Source: Polyangiaceae bacterium (GTDB lineage Bacteria; Myxococcota_A; Polyangia; Polyangiales; Polyangiaceae). From it: a stretch of 64,000 nt of DNA. Numbering within the stretch: position 1 is the stretch's first letter; every line of letters begins with the position of its first letter. This document shows, in pieces, positions 16,067 through 23,826 of this stretch. The DNA lies in the NCBI GenBank assembly GCA_947475525.1, contig CANJMI010000022.1, positions 1 to 64,000 of the forward strand. The letters run 5' to 3'. The notes beneath the pieces are model-generated. The model was not told where the DNA came from, ran no database searches, and was given only the letters and a program-made list of their open reading frames with translations. The position numbers and the translations under genes were made by a program.

Positions 16067-17331
16067 CAGCCCTCGGATTCGATGACCGCGCGTTTCGGGA
16101 TGACGACGATGCCCGTTTCGCTGACATACCAGCGCCGACGGTCACGCTCGAGATCGTAGCCGATGCGCGCTCCAGCCGGGATCTCGACGTCCTTGTCGAT
16201 GATCGCCCGCCGGATCTTGGCGTGGCGGCCTACGGTCACGTTGTCGAGCAGGATGCTGTCTTCGACTTCGCTGAACGAGTTCACCCGGCAACCGCTGCCG
16301 AGCACGGTGCGGTGAATGCGCCCACCCGAGATGATGCAGCCGAGCGAGACGATGCTCTCGGTCGCCGTACCAACGCGGTCCTGGGTCGCGTCGCGGAAGA
16401 CGAACTTCGCGGGCGGGTCATGCGTGATGCCGGTGCGAATTGGCCAGTGACGGTTGTAGAGGTTGAACTGCGGCTTGGTCTCGACAAGATCCATGTGCGC
16501 CGCGAAGTACGATTCGACGGTGCCGATGTCGCGCCAGTAACTGTTCGCAACCTCGCCTTTGACCTCGTTGGTCTGGAAGTCGTAGACGAAGACGCGCTGC
16601 CCGGTTGCGACCATGCGCGGCAAGATGTCGTGGCCGAAATCGTGGCGGCTGCCTTCGATCGCGGCGTCTTCTTCGAGGCACTTCACGAGCGCGTCCGTGC
16701 GGAACACGTAGTTGCCCATCGACGCGAGCGCCATGTCCGGGCGGCCCGGCATCGGAGGCGGGTTTTGCACCTTTTCGTGGAAGGCGACAATGCGACCATC
16801 CGTGTCGACCTCGAGCACGCCAAACTCGCGCGCTTCCTCGAGCGGCACGGGCACACCGGCGATCGTGACGTCCGCGTTGCGAGCGACGTGCATCGCCATC
16901 ATCTGACGCACATCCATCTTGTAGATGTGGTCGCCGCCGAAGATCGCAACGTACTCCGGTTCTTCGTCCGTGATCACGTGGAGGCACTGGAACACGGCAT
17001 CGGCCGAGCCTTTGAACCAGCTCTTTCCGGTGCGTTGCTGCGCCGGGATGGTCTCGATGAAGCTGTCGAGCATCGGCGATAGCCGCCAGGCACGGGCGAT
17101 GTGTTCTTCGAGTGACGCACTCTTGTACTGCGTCAGAACCTTGATGCGCGAGTAGCCTGAGTTGACGAAGTTCGAGAGGACGACGTCGGCGATCCGGTAG
17201 CGGCCGCCAAAAGGCACCGCGGGCTTCGCGCGGTCGAGGGTGAGCGGCCCAAGGCGACGGCCTTCGCCGCCGGCGAGCACCATCACCAAGACTTGCGACG
17301 AATCAACGGGTCGGGTCGGTGCTGCCACCAT
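16066..17331 (-). CDS. glgC: glucose-1-phosphate adenylyltransferase
   Basis: Makes ADP-glucose from glucose 1-phosphate and ATP for glycogen synthesis. The nucleotidyltransferase signature VMVLAGGEGRRLGPLTLDRA lies at about residues 15-34, followed by FGGRYRIADVVLSN. GSADAVFQ, FGGDHIYKMD and SMGNYVFR match the catalytic core. The last 110 residues form the left-handed beta-helix. ATG 17331 was chosen because AAGGAG lies upstream, about 13 bases away, and it gives the usual short N-terminus. A GTG at 17373 would add 14 residues. The length of 421 aa is normal. No other glycogen gene lies nearby. Confidence 0.95.
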   Translation of the reverse strand: MVAAPTRPVDSSQVLVMVLAGGEGRRLGPLTLDRAKPAVPFGGRYRIADVVLSNFVNSGYSRIKVLTQYKSASLEEHIARAWRLSPMLDSFIETIPAQQRTGKSWFKGSADAVFQCLHVITDEEPEYVAIFGGDHIYKMDVRQMMAMHVARNADVTIAGVPVPLEEAREFGVLEVDTDGRIVAFHEKVQNPPPMPGRPDMALASMGNYVFRTDALVKCLEEDAAIEGSRHDFGHDILPRMVATGQRVFVYDFQTNEVKGEVANSYWRDIGTVESYFAAHMDLVETKPQFNLYNRHWPIRTGITHDPPAKFVFRDATQDRVGTATESIVSLGCIISGGRIHRTVLGSGCRVNSFSEVEDSILLDNVTVGRHAKIRRAIIDKDVEIPAGARIGYDLERDRRRWYVSETGIVVIPKRAVIESEG

Positions 17332-17394
17332 CGGTACGACGTTACTCCTTCGGCTCGAAAGGTTCGAATGCACTCACACCCCGAGTGAGGTGCA

Positions 17395-18153
17395 TCATTT
17401 TTTCACATCGGGGGTACGCAGTGTCTGCCCCGGCAAGAACGCGTGCAGCTTCGGCGGCTCGACGTACTCGAGCTTCGTCACCTTGAAGATGCCGGTGCGC
17501 GGGTTCGACTCGCTGCCGCGGCTCGAGGTGGCACCGGTGACCCCATAATTGCCTGTGATCCGCACTTTTGCGCCGACGTTGGGCAGGGGGTTGGGCAGTT
17601 TATTCTGGGTGAAGGTGTCGACGAGCTCAGCTTTCTCGGCCTTCGCGTCGATCTCCTCGACCATGCTGAAAAGCGAGGCGGGATTCGAGGCCCAGCCCTT
17701 TGCGGGGATCGCCTTCGTCTTGAAGTCCTTCTCGTCGGGCGATTCGGCGACCCAGAACGCCGGAATCGGCGCGGTGCATCCCTCGGGGTCGGCTTTGCCC
17801 GTCTTGTGGATGGCGCACTTCGGAACGCAGGGGTCTTCGCGCTCGCCTTGGGCCTTGTCGTCTTGGCAGGCGACCGCGTAGTTGGTCTTCACGATGTAGC
17901 CGACGATCGTGACCTCTTTGCCTTCGAAGTCCTTCGAGTGGACCTCATTTCGGAGATCGTGGATCGCGCCCCACACCGTGTACGCGTCGCCCTCCTTCTT
18001 TGCCTTGTTAGGCAGCGAGGGCACGGCCGGCAGATTCGCCTTCTTGCCGCTGTAGACCGGTTTTGGCGCGTACGGCTTTTCCTCGGCCTTGCAGGCGCTG
18101 AAGGACGAGAGGCCAACGACGGCGAGGAACGCGAGTGCGATGCGGTTCTTCAT
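17395..18153 (-). CDS. lipoprotein of unknown function, 252 aa
   Basis: The start ATG at 18153 gives MKNRIALAFLAVVGLSSFSACKAE, a lipoprotein signal with Cys at about 21. The mature part contains a strand-rich region, EVTIVGYIVKTNYAV, then a four-cysteine segment near residue 105-127 (ACQDD, DPCVPKCAIH, GCTAP). A later AKVRITGNYGVTGA stretch suggests an OB-type beta barrel. No family is named with confidence. It lies between the cytochrome bc genes and glgC on the same strand, 63 bases before glgC, so it may belong to either unit. Confidence 0.7.
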   Translation of the reverse strand: MKNRIALAFLAVVGLSSFSACKAEEKPYAPKPVYSGKKANLPAVPSLPNKAKKEGDAYTVWGAIHDLRNEVHSKDFEGKEVTIVGYIVKTNYAVACQDDKAQGEREDPCVPKCAIHKTGKADPEGCTAPIPAFWVAESPDEKDFKTKAIPAKGWASNPASLFSMVEEIDAKAEKAELVDTFTQNKLPNPLPNVGAKVRITGNYGVTGATSSRGSESNPRTGIFKVTKLEYVEPPKLHAFLPGQTLRTPDVKK

Positions 18154-18231
18154 GGCAACGGTCCCGGACGTTAGTCTCTCGATCGCGTCCCGTAAACCCT
18201 CAACGGTCACTCGTTTTCGGCGAGGGACGGC

Positions 18232-20019
18232 CTACGGTTTTGCGGACGTCACGGCGACGGGGAGCTTTCGTGCGGTCTCGGTGAGCCAGTGCGCCATCAA
18301 GTCGAGGTCGCTGGGTTCGAGCTCTTTGCCGAAGGCCGGCATGTGTCCCTCGAGCTTCTCGTCCATCGAGGCTGCCGTGTAGGTTTTACCCGCGCCCGGA
18401 TTGACCAGCTGGTGCCGCGTCCACGCGACGGATGCCCAGCCCCTGAGCTCGGGAGCGAGCGACTCGGGGTCGAGGGGCTCCTCCCCGTCGAGGCGATGGC
18501 AGGTCGTGCAGCGCTGCTTTATCTGCTTTTCACCTGCTGTGCCTTTCGCGTCGTCGCCCCGTGCTTGCGCTTCGAGGAAGTCGGTCACCGCGCTCTCATC
18601 GGCCTCCGAGAGGGGCTTGAATCCGGCGGCCTCCGTTGGATCGGCGGGCGCGTGTTTGAAGGAAGGCATCATGCCCTTGAAGGCCGTGGCGCCGAACATG
18701 TGCAGCGCGTCGGGCTTGTCGAGGAGTGCCGCCACCCAAGCGCGTGTTCCCCAGCCCGACAGGTCGGTCGCCGTCGCTTTATCGGCCGGCGGACCGAGCT
18801 CACCCAAGCGATGGCAACCGGCGCAGTGCTTCTGAAAAAGAAGTGGCCCTTGAGTCGCGGGATCGGCGGCGAGCATCGCGAGGGGGCCCGACGGTGGCAC
18901 GCCTTTCGTGGCGAGCTCCGAGGCCTGCGCGGCGCTTTTTTCTGCGGTGGCGCGCGCGGCAAGGAAGGCTGGGTCCGCCGCGTCGTTGGCCCGCGAACGC
19001 CAGGTCAGCGCGGCCGCACCGACCAAAACGGCGCCGATTGGAGCGAGCCACCGGACGCGCGCGCGCACCGCTCTCGACGCGCCGCGGTCGAGAAAGGGAA
19101 GCAGCACGAGGTATCCCCCGAGCACGAATGGCAAGCCGACCGCTGCCACCCATTCGATGCGCCCCGGCACGAACTTCAAGAGCTCGAAGAGCGCGAGAAA
19201 GTACCACTCCGGTCGCGCGGGGTAATTGCTCGCGGGATCGGCGGGCGCATCGAGGGGGGCACCGTGCTCGCGCAGCGTGAGCGCGAAGAGGATGCCGAGG
19301 ACCGCGAGTCCGACGAGCAAATCTTTGCCGAGTTGCTTCGGGTAGAACGGCTCGACTTTCGTCGCGTCGGCGTCTTCCGGCGGCGTCACGCCGTGTTTGC
19401 GAAAGAGCGCAAGGTGCAGCGCAAACACCACCACGACTGCCGCCGGCAGCATGAACACGTGCAGGCTGTAGAAGCGCGACAGCGTGAGATGGCCGTACTC
19501 GCTCCCGCCGACGAGCAACCGCTGCATCGCGTGCCCGACGACCGGAATGCTGCCCGCGATGTTGGTCGCGACGCGCGTCGCCCAGTAACCTTTTTGGTCC
19601 CAAGGCAGCAAATAACCAGTCAAGGCGAACGCGAGCGTCAGCCCCATCAGTACGAGGCCGAAGAGCCAGTTCATCTCGCGCGGCTTCTTGTAAGCGCCGA
19701 AGATCGCGGTTTGGCCGAGATGTGCGAAGAGCAGCACCACCATCGCTTGCGCGCCGAAGTGATGGAGTCCGCGCACCACCCAGCCCCAACTTACGCGATG
19801 TTGGATGTACCAGACGCTCGACCAGGCGGTCGTCGCGCTCGGCTGGTACACGGTCATCAGCAGCCAGCCCGTGACCGCTTGGACGAGGAACGACAACGTC
19901 AATGCGCTGCCCCAAACGTAGGCCCAGCGCGCCCCGCCTGGCAGAGGCTCGTCGAGAGCTTCGGCCAGTAATTTACGGTGCCCGGTGCGTTCGTCGAGCC
20001 AATCTCCGAGCCGACTCAC
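18232..20019 (-). CDS. cytochrome b (b/subunit IV) fused to two cytochrome c domains, 595 aa
   Basis: Membrane core of a cytochrome bc complex that moves electrons from quinol to c-type haem. Haem-b ligand regions are RGLHHFGAQAMVVLLFAHL and SLHVFMLPA...ALHLALF. The PEWY quinol-site motif is present as RPEWYFLALFELLKF, so the subunit IV part is in the same chain. After the last membrane helix there are two c-type haem motifs, CAGCH near residue 400 and CTTCH near 500, each followed by a Met-containing segment. The GTG start at 20019 overlaps the Rieske stop (GTGA). The fused dihaem tail replaces a separate cytochrome c1 or f. Confidence 0.93.
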   Translation of the reverse strand: MSRLGDWLDERTGHRKLLAEALDEPLPGGARWAYVWGSALTLSFLVQAVTGWLLMTVYQPSATTAWSSVWYIQHRVSWGWVVRGLHHFGAQAMVVLLFAHLGQTAIFGAYKKPREMNWLFGLVLMGLTLAFALTGYLLPWDQKGYWATRVATNIAGSIPVVGHAMQRLLVGGSEYGHLTLSRFYSLHVFMLPAAVVVVFALHLALFRKHGVTPPEDADATKVEPFYPKQLGKDLLVGLAVLGILFALTLREHGAPLDAPADPASNYPARPEWYFLALFELLKFVPGRIEWVAAVGLPFVLGGYLVLLPFLDRGASRAVRARVRWLAPIGAVLVGAAALTWRSRANDAADPAFLAARATAEKSAAQASELATKGVPPSGPLAMLAADPATQGPLLFQKHCAGCHRLGELGPPADKATATDLSGWGTRAWVAALLDKPDALHMFGATAFKGMMPSFKHAPADPTEAAGFKPLSEADESAVTDFLEAQARGDDAKGTAGEKQIKQRCTTCHRLDGEEPLDPESLAPELRGWASVAWTRHQLVNPGAGKTYTAASMDEKLEGHMPAFGKELEPSDLDLMAHWLTETARKLPVAVTSAKP

Positions 20020-20591
20020 GTGGTCACCTCGACGCGCTCGACACTGCCCTGGCGGTACCGGCGAAACTCGACTTCGATCCAGCCGTCGGTCACGCGCGTG
20101 ACGAGGGTATCCATCCCGCGCGGGGAGGGCCCGGACTCGGCATGGCCATCGAGCCCGAAACGCGACGTGTGGCAAGGACAGCTGAAGCTCGTGCCTGCCG
20201 CCACGAGGTCGACCGCGCACCCGAGGTGCGGACACTCGGCGCTGAAGGCTTGTAGTTCGCTTCCCTTGCGAGTCAGCCACACCGAGCCGAGCGTCACCTC
20301 GGGCGTCACCGTGAACGCGTCGCGTTGAGCCCCGCGCACCTGGACCCGGGTCGGCACCCCTTCGCTCAGCGAGTCGAGCTTCGCAAGCCTGAGCCAGCGC
20401 GGTTGCTCAGCGCTGCCTTCGGGCGTCGTCAGAAACTGCGAGGCCGGCACGACGAGCGAACACGTGTAGACCGCGCTGCCCGCGGCGACCAAGAGCTCGA
20501 GCGCGCGGCGTCGGGTCGGCGCAGGTGTGGTGTCCGTATCGACTTCGTTGGGTGCGGCGTCTTCCTTCGGTGAGCCCATGGCGAGAAGCAT
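20016..20591 (-). CDS. Rieske iron-sulfur protein of the cytochrome bc complex, 191 aa
   Basis: A twin-Arg-like stretch, TRRRALELLVAAGSAVYTCS, precedes a hydrophobic anchor, as in Rieske proteins exported folded by Tat. The [2Fe-2S] ligands lie in ECPHLGC and CPCHTSRF, about 25 residues apart, with the GPSPRGMD loop behind them. It supplies the high-potential centre to the fused cytochrome b-c protein downstream. The start is ATG 20591, but ATG 20579 is also possible. Only 22 bases separate it from the divergent Omp85-type gene. Confidence 0.93.
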   Translation of the reverse strand: MLLAMGSPKEDAAPNEVDTDTTPAPTRRRALELLVAAGSAVYTCSLVVPASQFLTTPEGSAEQPRWLRLAKLDSLSEGVPTRVQVRGAQRDAFTVTPEVTLGSVWLTRKGSELQAFSAECPHLGCAVDLVAAGTSFSCPCHTSRFGLDGHAESGPSPRGMDTLVTRVTDGWIEVEFRRYRQGSVERVEVTT

Positions 20592-20613
20592 GGTAGTACA
20601 CGCCACGGGCTGA

Positions 20614-22872
20614 ATGGTTCGACAACGTCGGCAGCGCGAGTGCGCGTTTATCCTTTGCGTTTTCCTCGGAGGAGCGGGCTGCGCCTTCAAGGTGATTCCG
20701 CCGAAGTCGCAGCTCGTCGACGAGGTCGTGGTTCGGGCCGGTGAGTCGCCACGCATCGCTCCGGCGGACGTCGAGGCGCGCATCGCGACCGAGGCGACGA
20801 GCCATTTTCCGGTGTTCGAGTGGCTCGCGGGCGTTCCGGTCGCGGGGGTATTCGATGCCGTAACCGTCGAGTACCAAGTGCTCGATCGCTTTGTGCTCCA
20901 GCGCGACCTCGAGCGCGTCGAGCGTTATTATCGCGCGCGCGGTTTCGTCGAGGTTCAGGTGACGGCGGGGCGTGTGATCACGACTGCGCCCGGTCGGGTC
21001 CGTGTCGAGATCATCGTCCGAGAGGGCCAGCCGGTCTTGCTCGTTGCCGCGGAGCCCCCGACGGAGTTGCTCACGCGCGCCCTCGAGCGCGGGGCCGAAC
21101 GCGAGGCGTTGCTCGAGGCGAGCGTGGCCGTCGGTAAGTTGGTGGCCGATTACGGGTCGACACCGATCGTCGAGTTGCCGCGCTGCAGCGACACCACGAA
21201 TCCCGCGTGCACGCCCAAGCCGCGTTTCGACGAAGATCGCTACGACGAGGTAAAACGCTCGCTCGTGCGAGTGCTCGCCGATGGTGGGTTCGCTCATGCG
21301 CGGGTAGACGGGCGCGCGACGATCGACCTCGAACGCCATGAGGCTCGCGTGCGATTTCAAGTCGAGCCCGGACCGCTTTGCACCTTCGGTGATGTGACGA
21401 TCGTGGGCAACGGCGAGGTCCCGGCAGCGGCCGTGCGCGCGCGTCTTGGCTTCAAGTCGGGCGATCGCTACTCGAGCGTGAAGTTGGAATCGGCTCACGA
21501 TGAACTCGCCGAGCTGGGAGTCTTCGGCTCGGTGGACGTGCGCGCAGAGATCGGTGCCGCCGACGCCACGCCTCGAAGCGACGTACCCATCACCGTCAGC
21601 CTTCAACCCGTGAAGCTCCGCACGATGAAGCTCGGCGTCGGCGGGCTGATGGGCAGTCAGGTCGAGGCGCACGGCATCGCTGGTTGGGAAGACCGGAACA
21701 TCCTAGGCGGATTGCGGCACCTGGCCGTCGAACTGCGACCGGGCCTCGTGTTCTTTCCGGCTCGCGCCGAAACGCTGTTCTCGCAGCTCCCGACCGCCGT
21801 TGTTCCTCAATCGGCCCTGCTCGCCGCGTTCAAACAGCCGAGCTTCCTCGAGCAGCGAACCGATCTCAAAGTCGAGCTTAGCGGCCGCGTGTACGCCCCG
21901 CAAATTGCGCCGGCCCCCGCTCCCGTTCCCGATGGTTTCAACATCGTCGGGTACTACGAATTGATCGCGGCCGTTGGGCTCGAACGCCGCTTCCGTTTTC
22001 CGCGTCTTGGCGCAACGTTGGACGCGAACGCGTTTATTCGTACTCAGCTGGATTTTCCGTTTTCGTACAATCTCGACGCGCTGCCGCCTGAGTACGCGCG
22101 CGTCGTCATCCCTTACGTCGAGGCGTTCGCCTCATGGGACCAACGCAAGGACGTTCGCGGCCGGCCGACTCGAACCGATTCGAACCGTGGCGGCTACGCG
22201 GCGCTCGATGCGCAGGTGGCATTCGGTGATGCACGGGATGTACGCCTCCAACCGGAATTGCGTCTCTATCGCCCCGTCGCCAAGCGGCTCGTCGTGGCGC
22301 TGCGCTGGAGTGTCGGACTTCTCTTCCCATTCAATTACGGAGACTCGCTGCGGGCCGAGCGTCTCTCGGCGTGCAACGATGTCGTACCGGCGCCGACCGA
22401 GTGCTCGCGCGACCTCCAGCTCTTGAGCTTTCGCGCCTTTTACAGCGGCGGTCCGTTTTCAAATCGCGGCTACGGTTTTCGTCAGGTGGGGCCGCACGGG
22501 CAGCTCCAGTTCGCGACGCAGCGCGGGCAGCTCACGGAGTTCTTGCCGACCGGCGGAATGGGTTCGTGGGAGCTCTCGGCGGAGGTGCGCATCGCGGTCG
22601 CGCAGAGCCTCTCGTGGGTGCTCTTCCTCGACTCGAGCGACGTCGTTCGCACCATCGACGACTTTCGACTCGACTACCCGCATCTTGCTCCGGGGACCGG
22701 CTTGCGCGTCGCGACCCCGGTGGGTGCGCTGCGACTCGACGTAGGCTTCCGTCCGCCTTATTTGCAGCGCCTCGGCCACGCGTCGCTGGCGGTCAACGAA
22801 GGTGGAGATGTTCCAGGCCAGAGCCGTGTGTTCCCGTGGGCGTGGGCGCTTGCGATCGGCGAAGCGTTCTAG
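20614..22872 (+). CDS. Omp85/BamA-type outer-membrane protein with POTRA domains, 752 aa
   Basis: A signal sequence with a lipobox-like FLGGAGCAF is followed by POTRA-like repeats (LERVERYYRARGFVEVQV, then VKRSLVRVLADGGFAHARV and GPLCTFGDVTIVGNGEV). From about residue 340 to the end it has the 16-strand D15/bacterial surface antigen barrel pattern. The barrel includes FSNRGYGFRQVGPHG (the RGY/F region of the family) and a last strand with regular alternation. The role would be outer-membrane protein insertion or translocation; it is probably an accessory paralogue rather than the main BamA. The neighbours do not include Bam partners. Confidence 0.85.
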   Translation: MVRQRRQRECAFILCVFLGGAGCAFKVIPPKSQLVDEVVVRAGESPRIAPADVEARIATEATSHFPVFEWLAGVPVAGVFDAVTVEYQVLDRFVLQRDLERVERYYRARGFVEVQVTAGRVITTAPGRVRVEIIVREGQPVLLVAAEPPTELLTRALERGAEREALLEASVAVGKLVADYGSTPIVELPRCSDTTNPACTPKPRFDEDRYDEVKRSLVRVLADGGFAHARVDGRATIDLERHEARVRFQVEPGPLCTFGDVTIVGNGEVPAAAVRARLGFKSGDRYSSVKLESAHDELAELGVFGSVDVRAEIGAADATPRSDVPITVSLQPVKLRTMKLGVGGLMGSQVEAHGIAGWEDRNILGGLRHLAVELRPGLVFFPARAETLFSQLPTAVVPQSALLAAFKQPSFLEQRTDLKVELSGRVYAPQIAPAPAPVPDGFNIVGYYELIAAVGLERRFRFPRLGATLDANAFIRTQLDFPFSYNLDALPPEYARVVIPYVEAFASWDQRKDVRGRPTRTDSNRGGYAALDAQVAFGDARDVRLQPELRLYRPVAKRLVVALRWSVGLLFPFNYGDSLRAERLSACNDVVPAPTECSRDLQLLSFRAFYSGGPFSNRGYGFRQVGPHGQLQFATQRGQLTEFLPTGGMGSWELSAEVRIAVAQSLSWVLFLDSSDVVRTIDDFRLDYPHLAPGTGLRVATPVGALRLDVGFRPPYLQRLGHASLAVNEGGDVPGQSRVFPWAWALAIGEAF

Positions 22873-22907
22873 TGCCCCCCGCGCGAGGTGCTCGCACGCC
22901 CTCCGCT

Positions 22908-22955
22908 CGTTGTGAGCGTGGCTCGTTGCGAGCGTGGCTCGTTGCGAGCGTGGCT
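22908..22955. repeat. three tandem 16-bp repeats
   Basis: The unit CGTTGCGAGCGTGGCT occurs at 22908-22923 (one mismatch), 22924-22939 and 22940-22955, with a partial fourth copy after. It lies between the convergent Omp85-type and MoxR genes and touches the MoxR stop codon. There are no spacers, so it is not a CRISPR array. Confidence 0.8.
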
Positions 22956-23775
22956 AGTTGCGAAAACCGCCTCGCATCGCCTCGTGGTCCTGCTCTTTTT
23001 TGAGCAAAACACCGAGGAATGGCAGTTCGCGGAGGATGCGCTCGCCCGGTACACCTGCGCGCGAGAGGACGAGCAACCAATCGATGAACTCGCTCGTGCT
23101 GGGACGTTTTCGCAAGCGGTCGGTGTTGCGCAATCGGTAAAACGCCGCGAGGGCGTGCTCGACCAGCTGCTCGTCGACGTTCGGGTGATGGACACGCACG
23201 ATGCGCTTCATGCGCTCTTGGTCCGGAAAATCGATGAAGTGAAATACGCAGCGGCGGAGGAAAGCGTCGGGCAGCTCTTTCTCGTTGTTGCTCGTCAGAA
23301 TCACGACCGGACGTTGCTGGGCTATCACCTCGTCGTCGGTCTCGAGCACGCGAAATCGCATGCGGTCGAGCTCGTCGAGGAGATCATTCGGAAACTCGAT
23401 GTCCGCCTTGTCGATCTCGTCGATAAGCAGCACCTTTCGCTCGGCAGACGAGAACGCGCGTCCGAGCGGGCCGTGCTTGATGTAGCGGCGAATGTCCTTC
23501 ACGTCGCCGTCGCCGAAGCGGGCATCGTAGAGTCGCTGCACGGTGTCGTAGATGTAGAGGCCTTCTTGCGCCTTCGTCGACGATTTGACCGACCAGCGCA
23601 CGAGGTCGAGGGACAAAGCTTCAGCCACCGCGGTCGCGAGGAGGGTCTTGCCGGTGCCGGGCTCTCCCTTGATCAGCAGCGGCCGCTCGAGCACGAGCGC
23701 GCAGTTGACCGCCGCCTCGAGCGCTGGATCCGTGAGGTAGCGACTGGTCCCGTTGAAGCGGCGAAACTCGGTCAT
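22954..23775 (-). CDS. MoxR-family AAA+ ATPase, 273 aa
   Basis: Walker A is GEPGTGKTLLATAVAEAL near residue 38 and Walker B is VLLIDEIDKADIEFPNDLL near residue 116. The sensor region ILTSNNEKELPDAFLRR matches the MoxR branch. MoxR ATPases act as chaperones for maturation of VWA-domain partners or enzyme complexes. No VWA gene is directly beside it; one lies at 12.5-14.0 kb, too far to imply linkage. The start is ATG 23775, preceded by an in-frame GTG. Confidence 0.92.
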   Translation of the reverse strand: MTEFRRFNGTSRYLTDPALEAAVNCALVLERPLLIKGEPGTGKTLLATAVAEALSLDLVRWSVKSSTKAQEGLYIYDTVQRLYDARFGDGDVKDIRRYIKHGPLGRAFSSAERKVLLIDEIDKADIEFPNDLLDELDRMRFRVLETDDEVIAQQRPVVILTSNNEKELPDAFLRRCVFHFIDFPDQERMKRIVRVHHPNVDEQLVEHALAAFYRLRNTDRLRKRPSTSEFIDWLLVLSRAGVPGERILRELPFLGVLLKKEQDHEAMRGGFRN

Positions 23776-23826
23776 CACGCGAGGCAGTTAGCACGGATCG
23801 CCCTTGGCAGCGCGGGCCCGGCTCCG

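Noticed and set aside
18289-19971. 560-codon open frame on the plus strand over the cytochrome b-c gene
   Set aside because: It is a shadow frame of a clearly recognised gene. High GC makes long antisense frames common, and no domain is visible.
22908-22955. Possible CRISPR array
   Set aside because: The 16-bp units are directly adjacent without spacers and no cas gene is in the window. The same holds for 55401-55512.
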